A DNA stretch of 64,000 nt from Caprimulgus europaeus (lineage: Eukaryota; Chordata; Aves; Caprimulgiformes; Caprimulgidae): the NCBI GenBank assembly GCA_907165065.1, contig OU015543.1, forward strand, positions 13,643,638 through 13,707,637, in the 5' to 3' direction. A model generated the notes under the pieces. The model did not search any database. It saw only the letters and a list, made by a program, of their open reading frames with translations, and was not told the DNA's origin. Position 1 is the first letter of the stretch. The number at the start of each line of letters is the position of its first letter. Shown piece by piece: positions 38,560 through 49,679 of the stretch. The translations under genes were made by a program, and so were the position numbers.

Positions 38560-38990
38560 GGCACAGGTGCCGTGTCGGGAGCTCCGAAGGACAAGCTATG
38601 GCACAACGGGATGCTGTGCGGCCGCTGTGCCTTCTGACGGCGCCCACGGAGTAGTACAGCGGTTCGGCTCCTCCCGGCACGAACCTGCAAGTCCCTCCGC
38701 TCACGGCTGTAGGCCGCGTCTCACGGGAACCGCAGCGGGGCAGGGCTTGGCCGAGAGGCGGGTGCGTCTCCATGGAAACCGCGGCCGTGCCGCCCGGCCC
38801 ACCCTCAGCCGCAGGCGAGCCTCGCGGTGGGCACCGCTTCCGCCCAATCAGCGCTCCGCCGGCCCCGCCCCGCCCCCAGGGCCGGAGCCCGGAGCCCCGG
38901 CCCTGCCCGCCCAGCACCAGCCCCGCAGCTCTCGGCTTCGAGCCGCCTCCTGGTCCAGCCCCAGGTCTGTTAGGGGTCACCAGTTCACCT
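38560..38990. promoter_or_regulatory. CCDC57: CpG island, probable CCDC57 promoter
   Basis: Short CpG-rich block about 4.5 kb upstream of the CCDC57 first coding exon. It has a CCAAT box at 38,844-38,848 and an RFX-type X-box GTCTCCATGGAAAC at 38,766-38,779. RFX factors drive cilium and centriole genes, which fits CCDC57. No TATA box seen. The assignment to CCDC57 rests on position and on the X-box; the CpG island at 44-45.5 kb is an alternative start. Confidence 0.5.
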
Positions 38991-41704
38991 CCCTGCCCTC
39001 CTTCTTGCCCAACATACCCACGCTTCTCCGTTCCCTTGGCTGCATTCACTTCCAGGCTGTTGGTATCGTATTCTTCTCGTATATTCCCCATTTCATCCTC
39101 CCTGCTAACATACAGCAGCCCCTGCTATGCATTGTGTGAGCACACACACGCTCCTTTGTAGCCCCGGACTCAATTTTAACAGCATCCCCTTCTCCCAAAA
39201 CACAGCTAACACTTGGTTCATACTCTCAAATCTAATTTTCTTGTGCATTTGTCTTCCTATACGTTTTGTTTATCAGACTGTTTAGTATTAAACAATTTCT
39301 CCCTAGTGCAGATCAGGAAGGAGACTCTTGGCCCATTTCAAGTACAGCTGTCAGGAATGGGAGCAAACAGGGAAAAAAAAAACCTTCTCAATTTCTCCTA
39401 ACTCCCACTGCATCGTGTGAAAAACTTTAAAAAGCTGGTAAAACAAGCTCAGGCCAACTGCAACATGAGTTCATGCAGCACATATAAATCAATTCTGCTA
39501 CCAATGCAATTAATTATTAAAAAAATGTATCTACCACCTAAACTGTCTACGTGAGACTGAGGAAGACATAACATGAACTGGAGGAAAGCATGACTTTCCC
39601 TTAGTCACTCTAGATGACGTGCCTGTCTAGAAGTCACGAGGCAAACTTCCTGTAATCCTCTCTCAGTTTTTCATGCTTCTGGATTATATAGATAGCTTTG
39701 TCAGATGAGAGATCTTTCAGAAACCTGAATTTTGCATGAATTAATCTGAAGTAGACTAATTTAAAGAAAACAGAATATTATCAGTAGTTCTTACACAACT
39801 TTCCTTAGGTTTTCAGAAGAGAACTGTATTTCCTAACTTCATGTCATCTAAAGAAAGGAGGGCTTTATTTCCATCAGTAACTATTACTCAAAATAAGAAT
39901 CAAAACTAGTAATTTGACTTTTGAAATAAATCAACATAATTTAGCTACATAAAGTTTATCTACACACAATTTCAGAATACTACAATTACTAAAGGGATTG
40001 TTCATTTGTTCATATGAATCACCTCTGGTTTAAAATGTAACAGTGAAATATGGCCTTAAAGGATTTTCCAAATCTGAGCACACAAAAATTATAGTGCAAG
40101 TCCTAACATAAATCATACCCTGCAGTGGGCCTCTTAAAGCACTCATCAGAATCAATACATAGTAGGCAAATGTCTAAATCCATATAACATGCTGACTGGT
40201 GCCATACTCCTTTTCCTTACATCTTACCCCAGAGTTGCCTAACCTATCAACTGCATCAACCAATCTTTTGCAGCCCTTCCTCACCACCCAGTACCTTCAG
40301 ACAGTCCCTACTCACATAGTTAAATGCATGTTGGTTCCCCAAATGAGTAACTGATAGCTTCTAGTGATTCAACAGTGCCTCAAATGGGTAAATTTTAACA
40401 TTAATGCTGAGTCAAAATTATTACAGTCTACACAACATGGATTTTGGGATTCTTTTTGCTATGGAAAAGTAGTTCCAAGATACAGGCCACACAAGAGCCA
40501 TGGCACACTCCAAAGATGCTTAACAGGACAATTAGAGGCACATATTTACAAGAAACATCATGCAAGGACTCAGTAAGTGAATATGGACATAGTCTACCTT
40601 GATGAAACATAAAAATTAAAATGTAATTCAGAAAAGTCTTTCTTTCAAGTGCAGTTTTCCTTCAAGTGAATAAATGTATTTCCACAGAACCCCAAGGAAT
40701 GTATTTGGTATACAGCATACAAACAATAAATATAGAAAAATTCAGAACTAACATTTTAAAGATGATCTTCTAAATAAAATGTCCTACTTTACAGCTTGCA
40801 AAGGACTCTAGAGGAATTTTTGATACTCTCTGAAATTTGGGTGCTGCTATTTAGGAACTAAACAATGCATTTAAATCGCAGTTTCATCCAGGCTAGAAGA
40901 ATTTGATTTCCATGTCACTTTTCCATGTCTACCTGTACAACAACCATGAGTTCTTGTTTTTGAAGACTATATACATCTAGGTATGGCTCATGTTCTTCAA
41001 CTGCATCTTGAGAGTCATATAAAAGGACCATATTTTCATAGTTGCTTTAGAAACAAACTAAAAATTACTCAAACCTCAACTCTGAATATTACTGGTCTTT
41101 CTGCAATAAAGATCTTAACAAGGGCTCTGTGTACAATGTGATCTGCAACATTTACCTTTCAAATCAAAGGCAGAGGTGTATGCATTGCACAGTGCACATG
41201 TAGCTGTGTATGAAACCGTTTGAAATGTTCAATGTCACAGTTAGCATTCTCAAAAATACTGCAGTGAAAATCCATAATTAATACAAGACTCCATGTAAGT
41301 GCAAATAAGAAATCATAGCCTTAACACCAAAATATCTATAAAAGCTTAATAATAATAGATGTTTATAGGCACTTTTCAGGTGATATTTGGGACTCACCTA
41401 CAAACTGCAGGCACAGCAAAGACTGGAATTTAGAACAGGAAGCAGCAAGCACCCAAAACCATTACGATACACAGAGGCATTTCTATAGTTCGGGAGGTGC
41501 TAGGGAAGACACTTCACATCAGAAACCCTAAGTTTCAGGGCAATTAAGCTTTGTCCTATTGTCAGCTACCTTCTTCCTATTTATACTCCGTAACAACAAT
41601 ATTCCAGTCACTTCTGCCTTTGTGGAAGCCCGATCAGGCAATTCTCTGACTGTCCTTACTGATGTGAATGGCAAGCAGTTATTGGAGTCAATACATCATT
41701 CTTG

Positions 41705-41895
41705 TGTTTAATGGAAACAATCTAGGAATCTCATGAAGCTCAACAGAGGAAAATGTGAAGTCCTGCACCTGGCAAGGAATAACCCTATGCACCTGTACAG
41801 CCTGGGGGCCAGCCAACTGGAAAGCTGTAAGGGCCCTGCCGGACAACGAATTGATCATGAGCCAGCAATGTGCCCTTATCCTCAGCACCCAAAGT
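41705..41895 (+). mobile_element. CR1 LINE internal fragment
   Basis: Plus-strand piece from the 3' part of CR1 ORF2: 'ctcaacagaggaaaatgtgaagtcctgcacctgg' followed by a diverged 'aataaccctatgcacctgtacagcctgggggcc' and 'gccagcaatgtgccctt'. Translation resembles the K-C-x-V-L-H-L region after the reverse transcriptase. No 3' tail. Confidence 0.8.
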
Positions 41896-43159
41896 ATCAT
41901 TAGCCTTCCTCTCTGCAAAGGTGCAAAATAAAAAAATAACAGACAAAGTAAAATGAAATATGTAAATAAAGAACACAGCAGGATCCATATTTATTTGGAA
42001 ACTAGAAAGGAATTAGTGAAGGGTCGGTGGAATCTAGTGTCTATTAAATATAACCCAATGATATTATGCTTTCCTATTAAGAATCCCTCTTAGCAAGAAA
42101 CTAAATGGAGGCTTTCACAGTCTACTCTGGACAAATAATTTGCCTGTTTAATGATACCTCATCAGTTCAACACTACTTTGAGAACGCCTGTAGTAAGTGC
42201 ATACGTATAGATGAACAATACTAAGATGCAGAAATTTAAAAAAAAAATTAGTTAGAACTGTAAAGAAGAATTTTTCAAAGCTCTTTTGTAGTTAGATGCC
42301 TTAAGTCACTGTGTTTTGAGTTCTCTTTGCTGCACTTTAATATTCCCTCTATCATAAGTGTACTGCAGCATATTTAATGCTTAAACACATGCAACATAAC
42401 TCCACCTAACACACAGGGGTTTTGTGTTCCAAGTGTTTATGAGGTTATCCAGACTCTGTGCGGGCTTCTGCAAGCACAGCAACTCTCTGTTCTGCTCACT
42501 TACACTACTGCCTTGTTGAATACTAAATTAGATCCAGTGATCTGGATGCTGACATTGGAGGGTATCATTTAGCCTGGCATGTCACCCTCTACAAACACCT
42601 CTCTTTCAGAAAACACATGCTTCAAAAACAATAGGAGCTGTCAGTGACAAAAGTGAGACCAGAGACCACCAGTTTTCTCAGCAGCTGGTCTATGCCTATG
42701 GACATCCACTTCTGAAAAACAGACCAACTGCTGTGACACTCTTCTGTCTCTAGAAAAAAAAACCCAACACTGATCTCTTAAATGGTGTGAGTGTTCTACA
42801 ACTGAACCCTAACCAGAAAGCATGTGCTGCACTCTCTGCTGTCTAGGCTGCAGAGAGATGGAGGCTTTGGTAGAGGCAATGCTGACAGATACGAAGCAGA
42901 CACCAATCTTTTTTTGTCTTTTTAAACTATTTGGTTAACACCTCTTTCCTTATCTAGCCTTTTATATAATTTGAGTAGCTATAAGACGCACGGATGGTTC
43001 AGATATTTTGCCAACTTCACTTTCATTGTTCTTCCTCCCCATTCTCAGGCACCTCTGTCCCTCCTGAAAATATCTTCAAAGTACATACCTTTAAGATTTG
43101 AATTAAAAATTCGAGTGGTGCCTATAGATTTCTATGATGTATATGTGAAAGCAGAATGA

Positions 43160-43430
43160 CACCCACCTCGCTACACCCTCCTTTCAGGTAGTTGTAGAGA
43201 GTGAGAAGGTCTCCCCTCAGCCTCCTTTTCTCTAGACTAAACAATCCCAGTTTCCTCACCTGCTCCTCTTAAGATCAGTTCTCTAGACTCTTCACCAGCC
43301 TAGTTACTCTTCTCTGGACATGCTCCAGCACCCTAATGTCTTTCTTGTAGTGAGGGGCCCAAAACTGAACACAGCATTCAAGATGTGGCCTCACTAGTGC
43401 TGAGTACGGGGGAGTGATCACCCCACTAAG
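43160..43430 (-). mobile_element. CR1 LINE fragment without 3' tail
   Basis: Reverse complement of CR1 matching the inner part of the copy at 37.9-38.2 kb: 'caccctcctttcaggtagttgtagagagtgagaaggtctcccctcagcctcc' to 'gtggcctcactagtgctgagtacgggggagtgatcacccc'. The terminal octamer region is missing. Confidence 0.92.
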
Positions 43431-43999
43431 GACTGAATTGTGTGCTGTAAGTACACAAAGGAACGGAGTACCTACTGAATTTTCTAAGCCCCAAGTAACC
43501 TAAGGAGAGCTACTTTATATGCTGCATTTTAGAAGCCCATCACAACCTGTGTGGATGCTAAATAATAGCAATATCAATACACACTCAGTTTTATAATTCA
43601 ACATTTGCATGAATAGCAGTAGAGCCACAGCAGATTAGTGCAGAAAGCTCATTCCTCCTTGGTGTAAAAACAGAGGTATCTCAAGCTGGCATATTTACAG
43701 GCAGTGCTTCCTTGGTAAAGGATGCTGAGGGAAGCCTGTAAGTCATCTGCAGAAGGCACAATATCACAATCAAAATAACTAAGGGGAAAAAAAACAAACA
43801 AGGAAGCTCACAAAAGCCTTTCTTATGTGAGGAGACAATGAAGAAACTGTGATCACTCTCTGGAAAACAGAAACGGCAGCACAGAACAAACTTCAGCTAC
43901 AAAGGCCAATTCATACCTTCAAGTCCTTTGCTCAGGTCCAGGTCCTTTCCAGCATTCCATGCGGAATCCAGCCCCCGTGGCACTCTAGGCGAGCAACAC

Positions 44000-45510
44000 A
44001 GACCTGTGTGAGCGCCTCGTGCGCCAACCTGCGCGGCCCAGTGCGCCGGGGCCCCGCTTCGGGCGAGTCAGCGGAGCCGCTCGCACGCGGCCGCTGTGCC
44101 CCTGCGCGGGCCAACCTGTAGCAGCGGGAAGGCGTCACGTGGCGGCGCTAGGACCACGGCGCCCCCGCTCTGGCGTGGGAGGGGCGAGCAGCCGCCGATC
44201 TGCCGAGCGGGAGCGCTCTGCTGCCGGCGGAACGCAGACGGGCTGGGGCATCTGTCTGGCTGCGTGGCCAAAGCGGGCGGCGGCCCGGGGCCAGCACGGG
44301 CATCGTCAGGCTGAGGCGCGAGACGTGACTCAGGTACTGAGGCGGAGCCGTCGTGCGTGATGTTGCGGGGTGCTTGGCTGGCGCACGGGAGCGAACGCCG
44401 TGGGGTGCGCGGGTGGGTCTGGAGCCGAGGGAACCGACTCCGTAGCGCTGGGGAGGGCGAGGGCGTATCTCTGCGTGGGGCTGCCCGGGCTGACGGACGC
44501 GCTCGAGGGCTGCCGAAGCTCTGAGCGAGCGCGGCGCGGCCGTCGCCGCTTCATTCCTTGCCCAGAGGCGACTCAGGAGCCAGGTGGACGGTGAGCGCGG
44601 CGCGGGCTGTTCACACCGCTCTGGCCGCCACCTCACGAGGGACGGCGGGGCGCCCCCCCGCCGGCTGCGCTTGTCCCCGCTTGTGGGGCCAGGCGACCGC
44701 GTTTCTTCCTCGGGAAACCTGCGCTGCGGTACGGATCGCCATGCGCCCCCGCCGCCGCGGGCCTGATAGCGCTGTCCGAGCGCTGAGCGGTGCTGGCCAC
44801 CGAGCCTGGCTGCGGCTGCTGCGAGATAGCGCTGCCCCCGGCTTCCCCCTTCGGCGGCCGGGTCACGCCTGGGCGCGCGGAGCCGTCGGCTCCAGCGCAC
44901 TTACAGTGCCACACCGGCGGCTCATGAGTTGCCCACCAGCTCGGGCTTTGTTCCCCCCATCGGCAGCTTCAGAGCGGTATCGGGCGACGAGGGTCTCCGC
45001 GTCCAGCCCCGCCTCCGTGATCCCGTGGCTGCTGCTCACCATTCATTTCAGTCTCGAGCTCCGAGCACTACAAGCCGGAGTTCCATTTGTCACAGCAGTT
45101 CGGATCCGCCAAAGCGAGAGACGCGCAGTCTGAGGGACCGTCCCCTCATACGGACATCGCCGCAAGCCCCAGGCGGGAGCTCCGTTACTCGATTTCGCGA
45201 GTTCCCTGGGAACGGTGAGGCACTCGGACGCGGAATCGCGCAGCCGCCTCTTGAGGCGGTGGCGGCGTCCCGAGCAGTCGGCGGGAGCCGTCTCGGCCCC
45301 GGGCGGCGCGGGCTCCGTGCCCACCCCGGAGCGCCGCGACCGCCACCATTGTTCTCCCGACCTCGCTCCTCCCCGGCGCGGCGGCCGCAGCCCCTCTGCA
45401 TCTGGGGGGAAAGGGCCCTTTTTTGCTACTGCTCGTAATCTGCATGAAAAGGTCTCTGGCTTGCCTTATTCTAAACGGTTCTACGGAGAAAAGAAAAAGC
45501 AGAGGCAGGT
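44000..45510. promoter_or_regulatory. Large CpG island, gene assignment uncertain
   Basis: About 1.5 kb of CpG-rich DNA about 4-5.6 kb upstream of the SLC16A3 coding region. Carries a CACGTG E-box inside GTCACGTGGC (44,134-44,143) and plus-strand donors CAG|GTACTG (near 44,332) and CAG|GTGAGG (exon end 45,508). It could hold a non-coding first exon of SLC16A3 on the plus strand, a CCDC57 start on the minus strand, or both. Long open frames in it are products of GC richness. Confidence 0.6.
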
Positions 45511-48400
45511 GAGGTTGAATTGTAGCAATACAGCTTCCTCAGCGCTCCAGACCGTTAGCACTGGTTGTGGAAACGCAGTCTTGGTCAGCGGGTTTGGGTG
45601 CCTTTTTTGGGTAAAGCAGTTGGGAGACCGTTTAGTTCAGGACGTCACAGAGTGAAGTCATGTATGGTTTTGCAATGTTTATTTCAAAAGGAGCGGTCGT
45701 TTGTCAAGGTGTGGCAGTCAGCAGTTTAAAAATGTAAAACAATCTGTTAGTGAAGTACACCTGTTGTGGTTCAGTCAGACATATAACTCCAGGTAAACTA
45801 TAAAAATATGTTGACGTTTAAAATTGTGAGTGAAGTGCAAATTCACATAGGTCAATGGATGACTCCATGTTATGCAGCTGCACTGTCCAAAGGGGTTGTG
45901 TAAAATGACACCCCCTAGCCAGATGATCTTTTCCCACTATTCAGCTATGTTTGCTAACCTAGCTTGAGACAGAGTGCACATGCATGCAGGCACTTTATCT
46001 GTCATGGTAGTTCCGTGGTATTCTGCAAAACTAAGCACATAGGTCCAGCTGGTGACAGGAATTGACCCTTCATTAGTATTTCTCTATCTCTGTCACTTTT
46101 TGGTTTTATACTGGACAAAGTAAGGACAGTTCTGTACTATAAACCATTAGCAAGAATTTATGTTTTTCTAAAGCTCTGACACATTGCAAATCCACCGTAC
46201 CTGCAGTGCTGAAATTAATTTTCATTATACGTGAAGAATGAATTGTAAGTACTCAACTGAAGTTGGGATTCTGCAACTTCTATTTTTGAGAGCATACGGA
46301 AAGCAGCCACATAATTCCAGTGCAACTGGAGGCATGCTTGTCAGTTTTTCTGTGCACACAGAAAGGGTATATGCTGTCTGGTCTTAAGGTGTTGCTGTGA
46401 TGCTGACAATGCACTTATGGTAGTGGATGTGGTGTAAAAAACCCCATAGGCTTTAGAAAAATAAGTCCACCTCTCCATAAACTAGGCATTTAATATACAG
46501 ACAATAACTAGGGAGATTGACAATGCTATTGATACAGAACTAATATAGTTGTTTCAGAGGTGGTACCTGAGAAGACTGAACTGTTAGTTACTGTTATATT
46601 TGTAATTAAATAAAATATTTATGCAAGTATTTATCTCAAGATTAAAAGAGCTGTTTCTTTCTTGTTAAAAACAAAGCCATATGAATACTTCTTCTTTAAA
46701 TGTGAAGTTAGTATGCAGATCTATGTCAAATTCTTTTGCTTATGACCTGGTGTAAGTTAGAGGTACTTGTTGGTAACATGCTCATTAAGGAAAAACAACA
46801 ACAACAAAAAAAACCCCCAAGAAATCAAAACAGCAATGTAATCTGGTTTTCAAAGAAAATGTAAGGAACGGACTCCTAACATTCTCATTATATAACTGAA
46901 AAAAAACCCTCAAAAAACACCTTTACCCAGATAACAGAGTCTACACTGCTTAGTATTATTTGCTGTACATAAAATTGCAGTGTGAACTTACCATGCCATT
47001 GCAGCCTGCTAGTAACTTCTGATGGATGTTACTTCCCATGCTGTAGCAGTGAACACTTAAAAGGGTTTGAGGCTAAGTGGGGACTGGAGTCTGAACTGGG
47101 TTCCCTACATGGAAGTTCATGTTTTATTTTTTGTAACCGTTATTTATTTCTATCTTAGGAATTCAGATTTCTGTCATAGTTAAAACAGATTAATTCAGAA
47201 GTTTTCAATCTATATAGGTCAGCCTATATAGTCACGAATGTCCTTCCTACCCATACTGCTGACCATAAAGTACTGCTACGTGGCCAATAAGGGTATTGGC
47301 TAAACACTGATACTAGATTCTTGCCATTTCTAGCTGCTCCTTTGTTATATACAAATGCTCTCCTTTAATATACACTGCACCATCACACCAACCACACCAT
47401 CCATAATGCTTCCTACAATCACCTAATTTTTCCTCCTAACTGATCCTGTATTGGTTTCCGTGGCAACAGGAAGATAATCTCAGGAGCATGAAACCCCACA
47501 GATTTAACTACATTTGTTAGCTTTGTTTTACACTTTGCCAAAGCAAGAACCCATTTATGATAAGAGGAATTTGGAATAAATACTGACAATACTATCATGT
47601 CTGTTGTGGAGATACTGAAGCTGAGCTGCAGCCAGTTAAATGTAATCCTTTGCCTCTAAATAGGGCTGAGCTAACAAAAGCAGAAAGCAAAGCAAAACTG
47701 TTGCAGTAGTTACGTAGTAGCCTCCTGTCTTAGTAGGCTTTGGCAGTATCCCCATATTGAAGCAAAATTAGAAGTAAAAACTTTGCTTGTGCAAGTCAGC
47801 CACAAGCCCACCTCTTCTAACGCTAACCGTAGTTTGCACGTTTCACACGGAGACCTCCCCACTACTTCCTTATTGGTTCTTAAGAAGGTGAATATAGTTC
47901 AGCCTGGTAAAGCACCCCACAGCAGAATGAAGGGAACAGCGTGAGGTACATCTTCTGTATTTACAGAGACAGGGTTTGTTTAGTTCTGGTCAACCGTCTT
48001 TTAATTTTGATGTGTTAACATGAACTACTGATGGACTAAAGCAGATGAATAAGATAAGATTTATGTATGTGTGTGCATATGTAGACAAGTCTTAAAAGGA
48101 TGGCATTTGAAGGTCTGGTATGTTGGTTTATGGTGATTTTTAGCCAAATGTGGGAACAGACATGACGTAAAGAAGAGTAAATGGATGTTACTGTTTTCCC
48201 ATAGGCTTATTTTTATAAAATGCTGGGAGTAGGCCAGGTTCCCCCACATCTGCAAGTCTAGCGCTTTCATCACAGCAGAACATAAACCGTTTCGGAGGCC
48301 ATTTCTCTGAGGCCATGCAAAGTTGCTAAGTCTTGTAGGTCAGGGGGAAGAAAATACATCTCTTGCAGGTTTACCTGATCTGCCGGGCAAGGAAGAGTTC
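45511..48400. other. Spacer or 5' intron of SLC16A3
   Basis: AT-rich sequence between two CpG islands; no CR1 copy and no coding exon recognised. An isolated X-box-like motif GTTTCCGTGGCAAC lies at 47,454-47,467. If the 44-45.5 kb island starts SLC16A3 transcripts, this is intron. Confidence 0.5.
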
Positions 48401-48429
48401 AAGAACGGCCAGGGAAGAGGCTGTTTCCA

Positions 48430-48760
48430 CCCATTCTGAGCGAACCAGACCTCGCGGAGTGCGTCCCCGCGGTTGCGAGCGCTGGGCGGGAGCGCGGCCT
48501 TAGCCCCGCCCGTGCGGGGCCGCTGCGCGCAGGGCGGGGAGACGGAGCTGCGCGGGCTGGGCGCGCGGCTGGCGGGAAGCGCGGGCCGCTGCCTCTGCTG
48601 CAATTACGGTACTGCCCCGCCCGTCCGCCCAGTCACGTCCTGCACGTCTCAGTGCGGCGGCCGCCCGCGCGCGCGCCCTGGTGAGGTGGTTTGCGGCGCC
48701 GCACGTCACGGTGGTGGAGCCACGCGGGCGGGGGCCCGCGCGTTATCCTTGGTTTTGAGT
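48430..48760 (+). promoter_or_regulatory. SLC16A3: CpG island, probable SLC16A3 promoter with HIF-type sites
   Basis: CpG-rich block about 1 kb upstream of the first coding exon. On the minus strand the hypoxia-response core ACGTG occurs three times (48,634-48,638; 48,643-48,647; 48,702-48,706) and GCGTG once (48,721-48,725). The third lies in TGACGTG, also CRE-like. MCT4 is a known HIF-1 target, so this fits. A plus-strand donor CTG|GTGAGG with exon end 48,680 could close a non-coding first exon. Confidence 0.6.
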
Positions 48761-49679
48761 GAAGAACTCCAAGGACACACTATCTGACTTTTCAGTGTTC
48801 CCCCTCCCCATCTCTCTCTTTTAAAACTGCAGCATTAATGTCTAGTACATAATATTCTCATGAGAAAACATTTTATTTTTTAGATGCAGAGGCGCTTGTG
48901 GCTGCATATGGAAGATGTGAAAGATAAGGTTAATCAAATAAAATAGTAAAAAATTGTACTGATAATATAAAAACAACAACAATGGAACATATTTGCTTCA
49001 GGCAGTGATACTGAGCATTGCTGCAGTTACTAACTCCCAGCATCCACAAAAAATGCCCATGCAGATTTTCACTGCAGTTTAGCTTAGGTACTTAGTTGAT
49101 GCGTGAAAACTGATAGCTCATCAGAAGCTCAAAGGGATCTGTCTGTCTTTTCAGGATATCAGTGCATCAGGGCTATATTGCTGTCCTCAGTAGGGAACAA
49201 AAAGCCTGGGTGATTTTGTCCACTGTTGCACAGAATACTTGTGATGCATCAGGACTTTGCATCCAGGTCTCCTAAATTAATAGTCCAGGAGCTTCATGTA
49301 ACAAGGTCTTGTAACAAAAATTCCACAGACTTTAATGCAGTAGTTATTATATATTTGTGAAAGTCCGTACACCCCTGAACCTCTATAATGGCTTCAGTTT
49401 TTCTATGAAACAGTGACTTGGTTGAAATCCAGTTCTGGCTTTGAGAGTTGTGAGGGGATGTTAATTTAAAACTCAGTTGTGTGCATCTCATTTTTATGTA
49501 TTTTTTTGGAAGGACTAAACCGGGACAAAGAATAGTTAAAATTGCACTTCATCTTCAAGATTAGTATTTCAAATAGTCCTGTATCTTATTTGTTACTTTA
49601 ATTGTAGTGCAATTTCTGCCTGTTTAGGCTAGATAATTATCCCAATGTCTATAGACTGTAACTGCTTTTTGTTTCTTAG

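Larger units (their letters stand above)
39000..43900. other. Spacer between CpG islands
   Basis: AT-rich sequence with two CR1 pieces (about 41,705-41,895 plus, 43,160-43,430 minus). No coding exon recognised on either strand. Confidence 0.55.

Noticed and set aside
38246-39161. Open frames of 297 and 129 codons across the 38.5-39 kb island
   Set aside because: They begin beside CR1 sequence and run through GC-rich promoter DNA; no protein likeness.
44148-45133. Long open frames on both strands in the 44-45.5 kb island
   Set aside because: Same compositional effect; overlapping frames on both strands, no domain, no plausible splice context.
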